Of a stretch of 64,000 bases of DNA, positions 25,990 to 34,494 are shown piece after piece (the first letter of the stretch is position 1; each line of letters begins with the position of its first letter). Source of the DNA: Nitratireductor sp. XY-223 (GTDB lineage: Bacteria; Pseudomonadota; Alphaproteobacteria; Rhizobiales; Rhizobiaceae); the NCBI RefSeq assembly GCF_004959855.1, contig NZ_SPNT01000002.1:310001-374000 (forward strand). The letters run 5' to 3'. Below the pieces are notes generated by a model. That model had not been told where the DNA came from. It was given only the letters and a program-made list of their open reading frames with translations, and ran no database searches. The position numbers were made by a program, and so were the translations under genes.

Positions 25990-26922
25990 CTAACCCTCGA
26001 TGTCGTAGTAGTCGTCGCAGTCCCTGACTTTACAATCGGGGATATCCGGCTCCTCGAACTGATTGTCGAACAGCTCGTCGATGAAAAGGTCGTTGAGGGG
26101 CGGAAAATCGCCGCCCGGAACGTTGAACGCATCCTGCCCGGACTGTCCTTCTCCGGTGTTATCGTCGTTGCCGAAGGTCGGGCCGTTGGGGAGCGAACGC
26201 AGGTAGAAGTCGAAATAGTCGAGCACTTCCTGCGTCACCTTGATTGGACCGATGGGCGGCTGGCCGGGACCCGGCACGAAAACCGCGTAGTTAGGCGACG
26301 AAATGGTCTTCTGGCCGGCGCTGTTTCCGACCCTGATAATGCCGTTGTTGGACAGCGAATTGGTGTTGCGGCCGGGTCCGCGCAGGATCACCAGGACGGC
26401 CCGTTGCTGATCGGCGCCCTGGGTCGCAAGGCCGAGCAGCTGGGCAAGCTTGATCGCGTCCGGACCGACCACGCCCTCGAACATCGTGCCGCGAATGCCG
26501 ATGGTCGCGGCGGGCGTGTTGATGTTGGCTTTCGTCGGATTGGCCTTGCCGATGCGGCCGCTCATGAAGCGGAAGGCGCCCTTGAGCACGGTGCCGCTCA
26601 TCTCCCCGGCCTTCCGGTCGGGATCGTAGACGAAGCGGTCGATGATCATCTCGCAATTCTCGCCGATGGTGAATACCGACTGATCGAGCAGCAGGATCTG
26701 CAGGGCACTTTCCTGCTTGGTCAGCACCTCGTCCTGCAGCAGGATGCTCTCATCGACCTTGGCGCGCCGCTGATCGCTGGTCTCGCCGCTTTTCACGAAG
26801 ACCTTGCCGCGCACCGCCGCGCTGACGCCGATCTTCGCCGCCGCGTAGGCCTGCACCGGGACAAGGATCGAGGCGACCGCGAAAACGGCCACTGCAAGAT
26901 AACGGCTCGATAGGGCGGTCAT
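25990..26922 (-). CDS. Exported FecR-domain protein
   Basis: A 310-residue protein. The start at 26922 follows GGAGAG, and residues 1-28 form a signal peptide ending in VQAYA-AA. A FecR domain follows (about 35-150: VRGKVFVKSGETSDQRRAKV, LQDEVLTKQESALQILLLDQ, then PAATIGIRGTMFEG). The C-terminal third is rich in Gly, Pro and Asp and ends in a strongly acidic tail with two Cys (PDCKVRDCDDYYD). Such periplasmic FecR proteins are not iron sigma regulators. It is in one operon with the TPR-barrel protein upstream (35-bp gap), which faces a CHASE2 cyclase. Confidence 0.85.
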   Translation of the reverse strand: MTALSSRYLAVAVFAVASILVPVQAYAAAKIGVSAAVRGKVFVKSGETSDQRRAKVDESILLQDEVLTKQESALQILLLDQSVFTIGENCEMIIDRFVYDPDRKAGEMSGTVLKGAFRFMSGRIGKANPTKANINTPAATIGIRGTMFEGVVGPDAIKLAQLLGLATQGADQQRAVLVILRGPGRNTNSLSNNGIIRVGNSAGQKTISSPNYAVFVPGPGQPPIGPIKVTQEVLDYFDFYLRSLPNGPTFGNDDNTGEGQSGQDAFNVPGGDFPPLNDLFIDELFDNQFEEPDIPDCKVRDCDDYYDIEG

Positions 26923-26957
26923 GACATCTCTCCGTCTCTCCCTGCGCCCCGCCAAAT

Positions 26958-28274
26958 TCAATTCGCAAATCGCTTGATCAGCATGATGTCGGCCGAAACG
27001 CTGTCAGCTACGAAGTTGGGGATGTTTGAATCCTGGTTCAAGTAGTTGACACCGACCTGGAAATTGACATTCGACGTGACCTCCGCCGTCGGCACATTGA
27101 TTTTCTCGAGCATGACGTCGAGCGGAACGCCGTAGGCGAGCCGGGTTTTGAACAGCTCGTCCTCACGCGTCACGGTGGCCGAATAGGTCGGATCGGGCTG
27201 ATCGTAGTCCTGCCAGCGATAGGACGCCGACGCCAGGATGTACTGGCCCTGACCGAGCAGCCAAAGACTGCTCGCCGCGATCTCTATGGCATCGTAGCTG
27301 TAGCTGTCGTTGCGGGCGTCCTTGAAGTAGCCCGTCACCCGCGCCGTGATCCGGTTCCGCTCCGTCGGGCGAACCGTGAATCCGCCGGTCGCCTTGGCCA
27401 GCCACCCGTTGCGGGCGCTGCCGACCGAATCGGTGGAAACAGCCTCATAGTTCTGGAACACGCCTTCCCCGGCGGCAAAGACCGATACCTGCGGGGTGAT
27501 GCTGTAGTTCACACGGCCGCCGCCGCCGTAGTCCGTCCGGTACACCTGACCGTCCAGGACAAGGAGCTGCGTTACGCCATAGGGGGTGATCTGAAGGTCG
27601 TCATAAAACAGGCTGGCGCCCGCGCGGACGCGTCCGGTGATGTAATCCGCCTCGCTGACGCTGAACTGCTCGTTGAGGTTGGTGTTGAGCTGGACGAAAC
27701 CGTAGCTGCCGGTGCCGCCGGGCAAATCGCTCTCGAGGCGCAACATCGAGCCGGCGGTGAAGGCACCGTCGACCCGGGCATCCGTATCGAGCGGGTTTCC
27801 GTTGAGATCGACCGTTGAGCTGGTTGTCAGATCCGGATTGCTGTCGACCCGAAACCCGGCCGCGATCCGGCCGGTCAGGCGGGTGCTCTTTGATTTGGCG
27901 CTGGCCAGCGCCAGGTATTTTCTGACTTCCTTGGACTGGCCGGCGCTCAGGGGCCGGTCCGAAAGTATCGTCAGTTCCCGCTTGGCGCCGGCCATATCGT
28001 CGAGCCGGTAGAGCACAAGCGCGTAAAACAGACGAGCATTGTCCCAGTTGGGCTGGAGCAGCAAAACACGCTCGAGCGCGGCGGCCGCCTGCTCCAGGTC
28101 TCCCTTGATAACCTGCTGCTGGGCGTACAGATAGTTGAGTTCAAGATCGTCGGGATTGTCCAGAATGTCCTGATAGGTGACATCCTGCGCGCCGGCAGCG
28201 ACGACCACCGCCAACGAAAAAAACGTAGACAAAGCCGTTTTCTTCAATAATTTCAGCATGTCCCCACTCAACAT
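26958..28274 (-). CDS. TPR plus beta-barrel outer-membrane protein (Slam/DUF560-like architecture)
   Basis: About 438 residues from ATG 28274 (GAGGGGCG upstream). A signal peptide occupies roughly residues 1-30, followed by TPR-like helices (ELNYLYAQQQVIKGDLEQAA then ALERVLLLQPNWDNARLFYA) to about residue 130. The remainder is a long series of alternating strands, with repeated Tyr/Gly-rich segments, consistent with a beta-barrel, ending in MLIKRFAN. This TPR-then-barrel order is that of the Slam (surface lipoprotein assembly modulator) family, but sequence identity to Slam cannot be claimed. It lies beside a FecR-domain exported protein that might be its client. Confidence 0.72.
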   Translation of the reverse strand: MLSGDMLKLLKKTALSTFFSLAVVVAAGAQDVTYQDILDNPDDLELNYLYAQQQVIKGDLEQAAAALERVLLLQPNWDNARLFYALVLYRLDDMAGAKRELTILSDRPLSAGQSKEVRKYLALASAKSKSTRLTGRIAAGFRVDSNPDLTTSSTVDLNGNPLDTDARVDGAFTAGSMLRLESDLPGGTGSYGFVQLNTNLNEQFSVSEADYITGRVRAGASLFYDDLQITPYGVTQLLVLDGQVYRTDYGGGGRVNYSITPQVSVFAAGEGVFQNYEAVSTDSVGSARNGWLAKATGGFTVRPTERNRITARVTGYFKDARNDSYSYDAIEIAASSLWLLGQGQYILASASYRWQDYDQPDPTYSATVTREDELFKTRLAYGVPLDVMLEKINVPTAEVTSNVNFQVGVNYLNQDSNIPNFVADSVSADIMLIKRFAN

Positions 28275-28381
28275 GCGCCCCTCGTCGAAATATAGTAGGA
28301 CGATTTCAGAGCATTTGTAAATCAAACACGTGTTTCAGTCAGTTAGAATCCGTTGCGGCAACAATAAAAAGAGGAAATGAC

Positions 28382-30592
28382 TTGTATTTCTGGAAAAGCC
28401 GTTCCCCGCAACTCATGGCATTTTATGCCGGTCTTCTTTCCCTGGCGCTGCTTTTCATTGCCGCATCGCTTGGAGAGGGTCAGTTCGAACGGCTGACGAC
28501 ACAAATATTCGATGAGTACCAGCGATTCAAGCCGCGCGAACCGGCCGGCGCACCGATCCTGATCGTCGACATTGACGAACAGTCGATCAGCGAAATCGGT
28601 CAATGGCCATGGCCACGCTCGCAACTGGCCCTGCTTGTCGACCGGCTCGGCCAACTGGGCGCCGCGGCAATCGCCTTCGATGTGACATTTCCCGAGAAGG
28701 ACCGCACCTCGCTCAGCCGGACGCTGGAGAGCCTGCGCGAAGCCGGTGCCGAGGTGTCGTTCCCCAACGGGATTCCCGAACTCGACAACGATGTCATCTT
28801 CACCAAGATCCTCAACCGCAATCCGACGATCACCAGTTTCGCGCTGACGCATGACTTTTCGTCCGACCTGCCGAATCCGAAGGCCGGTTTCGCCTTTGGC
28901 GGCCGCGATCCGAAGGAAATCCTCCTGCCGTACAGCGGCGGGGTGCTCAGTCTCCCCGCCTTCGACGAGGCGGCCGCAGGGCTCGGGTTCATCAATTATC
29001 TGCCGACCCTTGACGGTGTCGTGCGGAAAGTTCCGCTTGTGGCCCACGCCAACGACACGCTCTATCCGTCTTTCGGCATCGAGGCGCTTCGCGTCGCCCA
29101 GCAGGCTTCGAACTTCGTCGTGATGAGCACCGGTGCGAGCGGCGAGGTCGAAGCCGGCGCGCCGGCGATCGTCGGTGTGCGCATCGGGGCCTTCGAGGCA
29201 CCGACCGACGGCGAAGGCAATCTGTGGGTCTACTATTCCGGCAAAATGTCGGACAGCAGCATGCCGGCCCGGGCGCTGCTGGCCGAGCCGTTCGATCCCG
29301 GACCGCTGGAGCCGCGCGTCGCCGGACATATCGTGTTGATCGGGACGAGTTCCGTCGGATTGCACGATCTCAGGGCAACGCCCCTGAGCTCCGGGGTTCC
29401 GGGGGTCGCGATCCATGCCGAACTGATCGATCAAATCCTCTCCGGCACCTTCCTGAACCGTCCCGACTATATGCCCGGGGTCGAGTATTTCCTGGCGATC
29501 TTCGTCGCCGCGGTGCTGATCTTCACGGTTCGGCCCGGGCGGCCCTTCATGGGCACGACATCGGCGCTGGTGCTGCTTGCGTTGATCCTGGCGGTGTCCT
29601 GGTACCTTTTCTCGACGCGCCAGGTGCTGCTCGACCCGCTGCTGCCGTCGCTGGCCGTGGTGCTGGTCTTCGTCTCGGTCACCATCGCGCAATATCTCAG
29701 CAGCGAACGGGAAAAGCGCTTCATTCGCGGCGCCTTCGGCCGCTACCTTTCGCCGGCCATGGTCAACCAGCTGTCGACCGACCCGCATTCGCTCAAGCTC
29801 GGCGGCGAACTGCGCGACGTGACGCTGCTCTTCTGCGACATACGCGGCTTCACCTCCCTGTCGGAGAACCTGGATCCGGAGGGCCTGACGCGGCTCCTCA
29901 ACGAATTCCTGACGCCGATGACCGACGAATTGCTGAAGACCGGCGCGACGATCGACAAATATATGGGCGATGCCATCATGGCGTTCTGGAACGCGCCCCT
30001 GACGGTTCCGCACCACCGGGCCGCCGCCCAGAAGGCGGCCCTCGGCATGACCAGGCGGCTCGAACTGCTGAACGCGGAAAAGGGCTTCGACATCAGGATC
30101 GGCATCGGGCTGAATTCGGGCGCCTGCTGTGTCGGCAACCTTGGCTCCATGCAGCGTTTCAACTATTCGGCCATCGGCGACGCGGTGAACGTGGCCGCGC
30201 GGATCGAAAGCATCACCAAGGCCTACCGCCTCTCGGTGCTGCTCGCCGATTCCGTGCTGGAAGACGCGCCTGCGCCGGGACCGCAGGTGGTCCTCGAGGT
30301 GGACAGCGTCCAGGTTGTCGGCCGGGAGGAGCCGCTGGTTCTGCACACGGTGTTCGACGAGAACCAGCTCAACGGGCTCAGCCCGAAGGTGCTGACAGGT
30401 GCGCAATCGGCGTTTCTGGAGACCTATCGCGCCGGCGACTTCGAGGCGGCCTACGAGCAGGCACGGTCGCTGAAGGAAGTCGCGCCGCCGGTGCTGAGCG
30501 GGCTCTACAAGACCTATCTCGACCGTCTGGCGGCCTTTGCCGCCGCGCCGCCCGAGGAATGGAACGGCGTCTACCGGTTTACGGAAAAATAG
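28382..30592 (+). CDS. CHASE2-domain adenylate/guanylate cyclase
   Basis: A 736-residue inner-membrane sensor cyclase. TM1 is at about residues 13-30, then the periplasmic CHASE2 domain with its hallmark IVDIDEQSISEIGQWPWPR (61-79), three helices at about 365-455, and a class III cyclase domain from about 478. Metal-binding Asp are D486 (FCDIRGFT) and D530; K526 in DKYMGD and the IGDAVNVAAR segment favour ATP, hence cAMP. The start is TTG 28382, with AGAGGAAA upstream; the next ATG (28415) lies within TM1. It diverges from the FecR/TPR-barrel operon across 107 bp and probably senses an envelope condition linked to it. Confidence 0.9.
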   Translation: MYFWKSRSPQLMAFYAGLLSLALLFIAASLGEGQFERLTTQIFDEYQRFKPREPAGAPILIVDIDEQSISEIGQWPWPRSQLALLVDRLGQLGAAAIAFDVTFPEKDRTSLSRTLESLREAGAEVSFPNGIPELDNDVIFTKILNRNPTITSFALTHDFSSDLPNPKAGFAFGGRDPKEILLPYSGGVLSLPAFDEAAAGLGFINYLPTLDGVVRKVPLVAHANDTLYPSFGIEALRVAQQASNFVVMSTGASGEVEAGAPAIVGVRIGAFEAPTDGEGNLWVYYSGKMSDSSMPARALLAEPFDPGPLEPRVAGHIVLIGTSSVGLHDLRATPLSSGVPGVAIHAELIDQILSGTFLNRPDYMPGVEYFLAIFVAAVLIFTVRPGRPFMGTTSALVLLALILAVSWYLFSTRQVLLDPLLPSLAVVLVFVSVTIAQYLSSEREKRFIRGAFGRYLSPAMVNQLSTDPHSLKLGGELRDVTLLFCDIRGFTSLSENLDPEGLTRLLNEFLTPMTDELLKTGATIDKYMGDAIMAFWNAPLTVPHHRAAAQKAALGMTRRLELLNAEKGFDIRIGIGLNSGACCVGNLGSMQRFNYSAIGDAVNVAARIESITKAYRLSVLLADSVLEDAPAPGPQVVLEVDSVQVVGREEPLVLHTVFDENQLNGLSPKVLTGAQSAFLETYRAGDFEAAYEQARSLKEVAPPVLSGLYKTYLDRLAAFAAAPPEEWNGVYRFTEK

Positions 30593-30627
30593 CGACCGCT
30601 TTTCGGATCCAGTACTGCGCGTTCCGC

Positions 30628-30798
30628 CTACAGCCCCCTCAGAAGGCAGCCGACGGCGAGGATGGCGTAGCCGATGGTGACCATCCAGAAGGCCGAAATC
30701 GAGATCAGCGAGACGGCGCCTATGCCCGAAAGGATGCCGAGTACGGCGATGATGAGGGATATCAGGAAGACGAGGTTCGTTGGCGCAGTCAGTTTCAC
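30628..30798 (-). CDS. Small two-helix membrane protein, 56 residues
   Basis: Translating the minus strand from GTG 30796-30798 gives 56 residues ending in TAG. GGAG lies 7 bp ahead of the GTG. The sequence begins KLTAPTNLVFLISLIIAVLG and has two hydrophobic spans (about residues 9-27 and 36-53) separated by a short loop, ending in CLLRGL. Similar tiny proteins are common in rhizobia, where they have no known function. It converges on the cyclase gene. Confidence 0.65.
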   Translation of the reverse strand: MKLTAPTNLVFLISLIIAVLGILSGIGAVSLISISAFWMVTIGYAILAVGCLLRGL

Positions 30799-31009
30799 GG
30801 CAAATCTCCAGTCAGGTTGAACCGGTCCAGCGGATGGTTGATGGCGTGTTGACCCCGCGACGCGTTACGGAATGGACCATGCGCGAAGGTTCCTGCATTT
30901 TTGTTTGCCAGAGAATTCAAACCGCGGTTTTCGCACGTAATATATCGCGAGCGACGCACCCTTTGCCGGCCATCCATGGTGCGACCCGCGGACTGCGCTG
31001 GAGACGAAA

Positions 31010-32002
31010 TTGGCTGATGCACCGGACAGGTTCCATGCCTTGATCATCGCGGAAAACAACCTCATCAGTTCCGCATTCGTCGACGCCTGGCTCGCATGCG
31101 GGAACACGATCGCGGCGTTCTGGACAAAGGACGAGAAATCGCTCGCTTCGGATTCCTCCCAGAAGCTCCTTTCCCTGGCAAGCGCCGTGCCCACCCTCGA
31201 GGAGCAGATCAGGCGCCACGCCATTCCTGTGGTCCGCAACGGGCCGTTGAAGAACCGGCCGGAAACGAGCGATCTGCTGTCGGCGACAGGCGCGGACACC
31301 CTGATCACGCTGATGACCCATCAGATCGTTCCGGACTGGATGCTCGACCAATTCGGCAAACGGGCGGTCAATGTGCATCCCGCCCTGCTGCCTTTCTACA
31401 AGGGGCCGAAGCCGACCTTCAGCCTGCTGGTCGACGGCGAGGTGAACAATTATGGCGGCATCACCGTCCACCGCCTCGACAGCGGGATCGATACGGGCGA
31501 CATCATCGCCCAGCGCAAGCTGCCGATGGCGCCGGGGGAGAATTTCAACGTCTGGATCTACCGGCTCGCCCTGGCCGCCGCCGAAATCGCGAGAGCGGAG
31601 CTGCAGTCCTACCTTCAAGGTGCGCTTGAGGCCGTCCCCCAGGTCGAGGGCTCCGGCAGTTACCGAAAAAGCAGTCTCATTGATTTCTGTGTCGAGCCGC
31701 GCAAAACGGCTGATGATGTCCGGCGGCTGTTTTCCATGCCGGCCGGTGTCGAGTTCCGCGCCGTCGCACCCGACCTCCCCGGCAGGCGCCAGTCGATCGC
31801 GATCCACCGGTCGTTCTCAGTGGTCTCAGCGCCGACCGGCGAGGCACCGCGGCTTACGCCGCTTTTCATCGAGATGGATATCCGCGATGCAAGGATACGG
31901 TTGCTGCGCATGAGAAAGGCGGTCTCGATGTTCAAGCACGCATCCATTCCGGTCGCCCTCTACCAAATGACCCGGCTCCTGCGGGGAAGCGATCCGGACT
32001 GA
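31010..32002 (+). CDS. Formyltransferase-like protein (methionyl-tRNA formyltransferase fold)
   Basis: A 330-residue protein with a formyltransferase N-terminal domain. The catalytic residues are N121 and H123 in NVHPALLPFYKG and an Asp in HRLDSGIDTGDII (about 157-161), the Asn-His-Asp set of folate formyltransferases. The C-terminal 110 residues form an Fmt_C-like domain that is weakly conserved. The start is TTG 31010 with GGAG nine bases ahead. It is not beside def, so it is not the housekeeping fmt; sugar-amine formyltransferases and formyl-hydrolysing relatives share the fold. It converges on the dimethylglycine-dehydrogenase-like gene. Confidence 0.8.
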   Translation: MADAPDRFHALIIAENNLISSAFVDAWLACGNTIAAFWTKDEKSLASDSSQKLLSLASAVPTLEEQIRRHAIPVVRNGPLKNRPETSDLLSATGADTLITLMTHQIVPDWMLDQFGKRAVNVHPALLPFYKGPKPTFSLLVDGEVNNYGGITVHRLDSGIDTGDIIAQRKLPMAPGENFNVWIYRLALAAAEIARAELQSYLQGALEAVPQVEGSGSYRKSSLIDFCVEPRKTADDVRRLFSMPAGVEFRAVAPDLPGRRQSIAIHRSFSVVSAPTGEAPRLTPLFIEMDIRDARIRLLRMRKAVSMFKHASIPVALYQMTRLLRGSDPD

Positions 32003-32038
32003 GCTGCGGGAGCGGCCTTCGGGATCGGGATTGCGAGT

Positions 32039-34486
32039 CTATGCTTTCACCCTCTCCGCCTTCGGATCGTACAGCGGAAGAAGTGTTACCTCGCACGGCA
32101 CGCGCTGAGTCGCGACCTCCAGTTCATAGGTACCGGCGTTCACATAGTTTGCATCGACGCCTTCGGGGTTTCGCACATAGCCGTAGCCGATCGACTTTCC
32201 GACTGTATATCCATAGCCGCCGGAGCTCAGCCAGCCGACGCGCTCGCCGTCGCGATAGATCGTTTCGCGGCCCAAAAGCACGATCGCCGGATCGACGGTG
32301 AAACAGGCGAGCAGTTTCTTGACGCCATTGGCCCTCTGCGCTTCCGCCGCGGTACGTCCCTTGAAGTCGATATTCCTGTTCAGCTTCACGGCCCAGCCCA
32401 GTCCGGCTTCGAGCGGCGTATGATCCGGCCCGATATCGGCACCCCAGGCCAGATAGCCTTTTTCCAGCCGCAAGGATTCAATGGCGCGATAGCCCGCGTT
32501 TATCAGCCCGTGACCGGCACCGGCCTCCATCAACGCGCTGTAGACGGTTTGCGCGTATTCGACCGGCAGATGCAGTTCCCATCCCAATTCGCCCACATAG
32601 GTCACCCGCAGTGCCCGGACCGGGCACCCTGCTATTGCGATGGTGCGAATGGTGCCGAACCCGAACCCTTCGTTTGAAACGTCGTCGCGCGTAACCTTCT
32701 CCAGGATTGCCCGCGCCCTGGGGCCCATCAGCGACAACACCGCGCGGGAAGACGTGATGTCATGGAGCTGGCAATTTGCACCGTCCGGCAGGTTGCCGCT
32801 GATCCAGCCGAAGTCGCGCGTTGCAAATCCGGTTCCGGTAACGATGTAGAACTCGTTGCGTGCGACGCGGCCGACCGTAAGATCGCATTCAATGCCGCCC
32901 CTGTCATTCAGCATTTGCGTGTACACCAGCGTGCCGGTCGGCCTGTCGACATCATTGGCGCAAATCCAGTTCATCGCCGCTGCCGCGTCCGGCCCCTTCA
33001 ATGCAAATTTGGCGAAGGAGGTCTGATCGAACAACACCGCGGCTTCCCGGGCCGCACTGTGCTCGCGTCCCACGGCCTCGAACCAGTTCTGTCGATCGAA
33101 GCTGTACTCGTCCTTCGGCACCTCTCCGCCGGACGCGTCCGCGAACCAGTTCGGGCGCTCCCATCCCAGTTTTTCGCCAAAACAGGCCCCTTGCGCGGCC
33201 AGCGTGTCGTAAAGCGGCGATTTACGGAGGGGACGGCCGGAATCATGTTCCCCATGCGGCCAGGCGATGGTGTAGTGCTTGCCATACGCCTCGACGGTTC
33301 GCTTGCGAACCCAATCGGTGTCGAAATGCGGGCGGCCGAAACGGCGTATATCCGCAGCCCAAAGATCGAAGGGCGGCTCGCCCTTGTGCACCCATTCCGC
33401 CAGGGCCATTCCCGCTCCGCCGCCTGCCGCGATGCCGAAGGCGTTGAAGCCCGCGCCGATGAAGAAGTTGTCGAGCTCCGGTGCCTCGCCGATAATGAAA
33501 TTGCCGTCCGGCGTGAAACTCTCCGGGCCGTTGGTCAGCGTCTTTATGCCCGCATTCTCCAGAGCCGGAACACGGCCGAGAGCCAACTCCATCAGCTGCT
33601 CGAAATGGTCGAAATTGCTGTCCAGCAGCGTGTGGTGGAAGCCTTGCGGAATGCCATCGACAGCCCAGGGGACCGGGTTTGGCTCATAGCCGCCCATGAC
33701 GAGGCCGCCGACTTCCTCCTTGTAGTAGGTCAACCGGTCCGGGTCGCGCAGGGTCGGAAGGTTCGGCAAGACGCCGTCGATCGGCTCGGTCACCATGTAC
33801 TGGTGCTCCAGGGACACCAGCGGCACGTTCACACCGAACCGTTTGGCAAAGTCGCGCGTCCACTGGCCGGCGCAACAGATCACCTTTTCGCATTCGATGC
33901 GGCCGTGTTCGGTGATGACGGCGCGGATCCTGCCATCGTCGATCTCGATATCCGTGACCTTTGTGTCTTCGAAGATTTTGGCGCCGGCCATACGCGCGCC
34001 CCTGGCCAGTGCCTGGGTGATATCCGAAGGGTTTGCCTGCCCGTCGGTTGGCAGAAAGGCGGCGCCAATCACATCGGAGACATCCATGAGCGGCCACAGC
34101 TCTTGAGCCTCCTTGGGCGTCAGCAATTCCATTTCCAGACCGAAGCTGTGCCCGGTGGTCGCTTGGCGTTTCACCTCGATCCAGCGCTCCTCGCTGCAGG
34201 CCAGCCGCAGGCCGCCATTCATCTTCCAGCCGGTTCCGAGACCCGTTTCCTCCTCTATTCTATTGTAGAGATCCACGGAATATCCCAACAGTTGCGTGAT
34301 GTTTGCGTTGGCGCGCAACTGCCCGACCAGGCCCGCCGCGTGGAAGGTCGTGCCCGAGGTCAGTTTCTTGCGTTCCAGCAGCACCGTATCGGTCAGGCCA
34401 AGCTTTGCCAGGTGATAGGCGGTTGAGCATCCGACGATGCCGCCACCGATGATTACAGCCTTCGCGGTCGATGGAATTTTGGTCAT
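32039..34486 (-). CDS. Dimethylglycine/sarcosine dehydrogenase-like FAD oxidoreductase, full length
   Basis: 815 residues, the usual length for the family. GGGIVG (14-19) binds FAD and SGTTFHAAG (44-52) supplies H49, the position of covalent FAD attachment. The DAO-type half runs to about residue 395, then the GcvT half (GREHSAAREAAVLFDQTSFA, RVTYVGELGWELHLPVEYA, and the C-terminal LLPLYDPKAERV). It likely oxidises an N-methyl group and transfers the carbon to tetrahydrofolate. It is 8 bp downstream of a choline-kinase-like gene and thus in its operon. It is a paralogue of the partial gene at 1-2065, with a different C-terminal companion set. Confidence 0.92.
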   Translation of the reverse strand: MTKIPSTAKAVIIGGGIVGCSTAYHLAKLGLTDTVLLERKKLTSGTTFHAAGLVGQLRANANITQLLGYSVDLYNRIEEETGLGTGWKMNGGLRLACSEERWIEVKRQATTGHSFGLEMELLTPKEAQELWPLMDVSDVIGAAFLPTDGQANPSDITQALARGARMAGAKIFEDTKVTDIEIDDGRIRAVITEHGRIECEKVICCAGQWTRDFAKRFGVNVPLVSLEHQYMVTEPIDGVLPNLPTLRDPDRLTYYKEEVGGLVMGGYEPNPVPWAVDGIPQGFHHTLLDSNFDHFEQLMELALGRVPALENAGIKTLTNGPESFTPDGNFIIGEAPELDNFFIGAGFNAFGIAAGGGAGMALAEWVHKGEPPFDLWAADIRRFGRPHFDTDWVRKRTVEAYGKHYTIAWPHGEHDSGRPLRKSPLYDTLAAQGACFGEKLGWERPNWFADASGGEVPKDEYSFDRQNWFEAVGREHSAAREAAVLFDQTSFAKFALKGPDAAAAMNWICANDVDRPTGTLVYTQMLNDRGGIECDLTVGRVARNEFYIVTGTGFATRDFGWISGNLPDGANCQLHDITSSRAVLSLMGPRARAILEKVTRDDVSNEGFGFGTIRTIAIAGCPVRALRVTYVGELGWELHLPVEYAQTVYSALMEAGAGHGLINAGYRAIESLRLEKGYLAWGADIGPDHTPLEAGLGWAVKLNRNIDFKGRTAAEAQRANGVKKLLACFTVDPAIVLLGRETIYRDGERVGWLSSGGYGYTVGKSIGYGYVRNPEGVDANYVNAGTYELEVATQRVPCEVTLLPLYDPKAERVKA

Positions 34487-34494
34487 GTCGGCGC

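Noticed and set aside
28343-30406. A 687-codon open frame on the minus strand
   Set aside because: It is antisense to the CHASE2 cyclase and lacks any recognisable domain.
32762-34426. A 554-codon open frame on the plus strand
   Set aside because: It is antisense to the full-length dimethylglycine-dehydrogenase-like gene.
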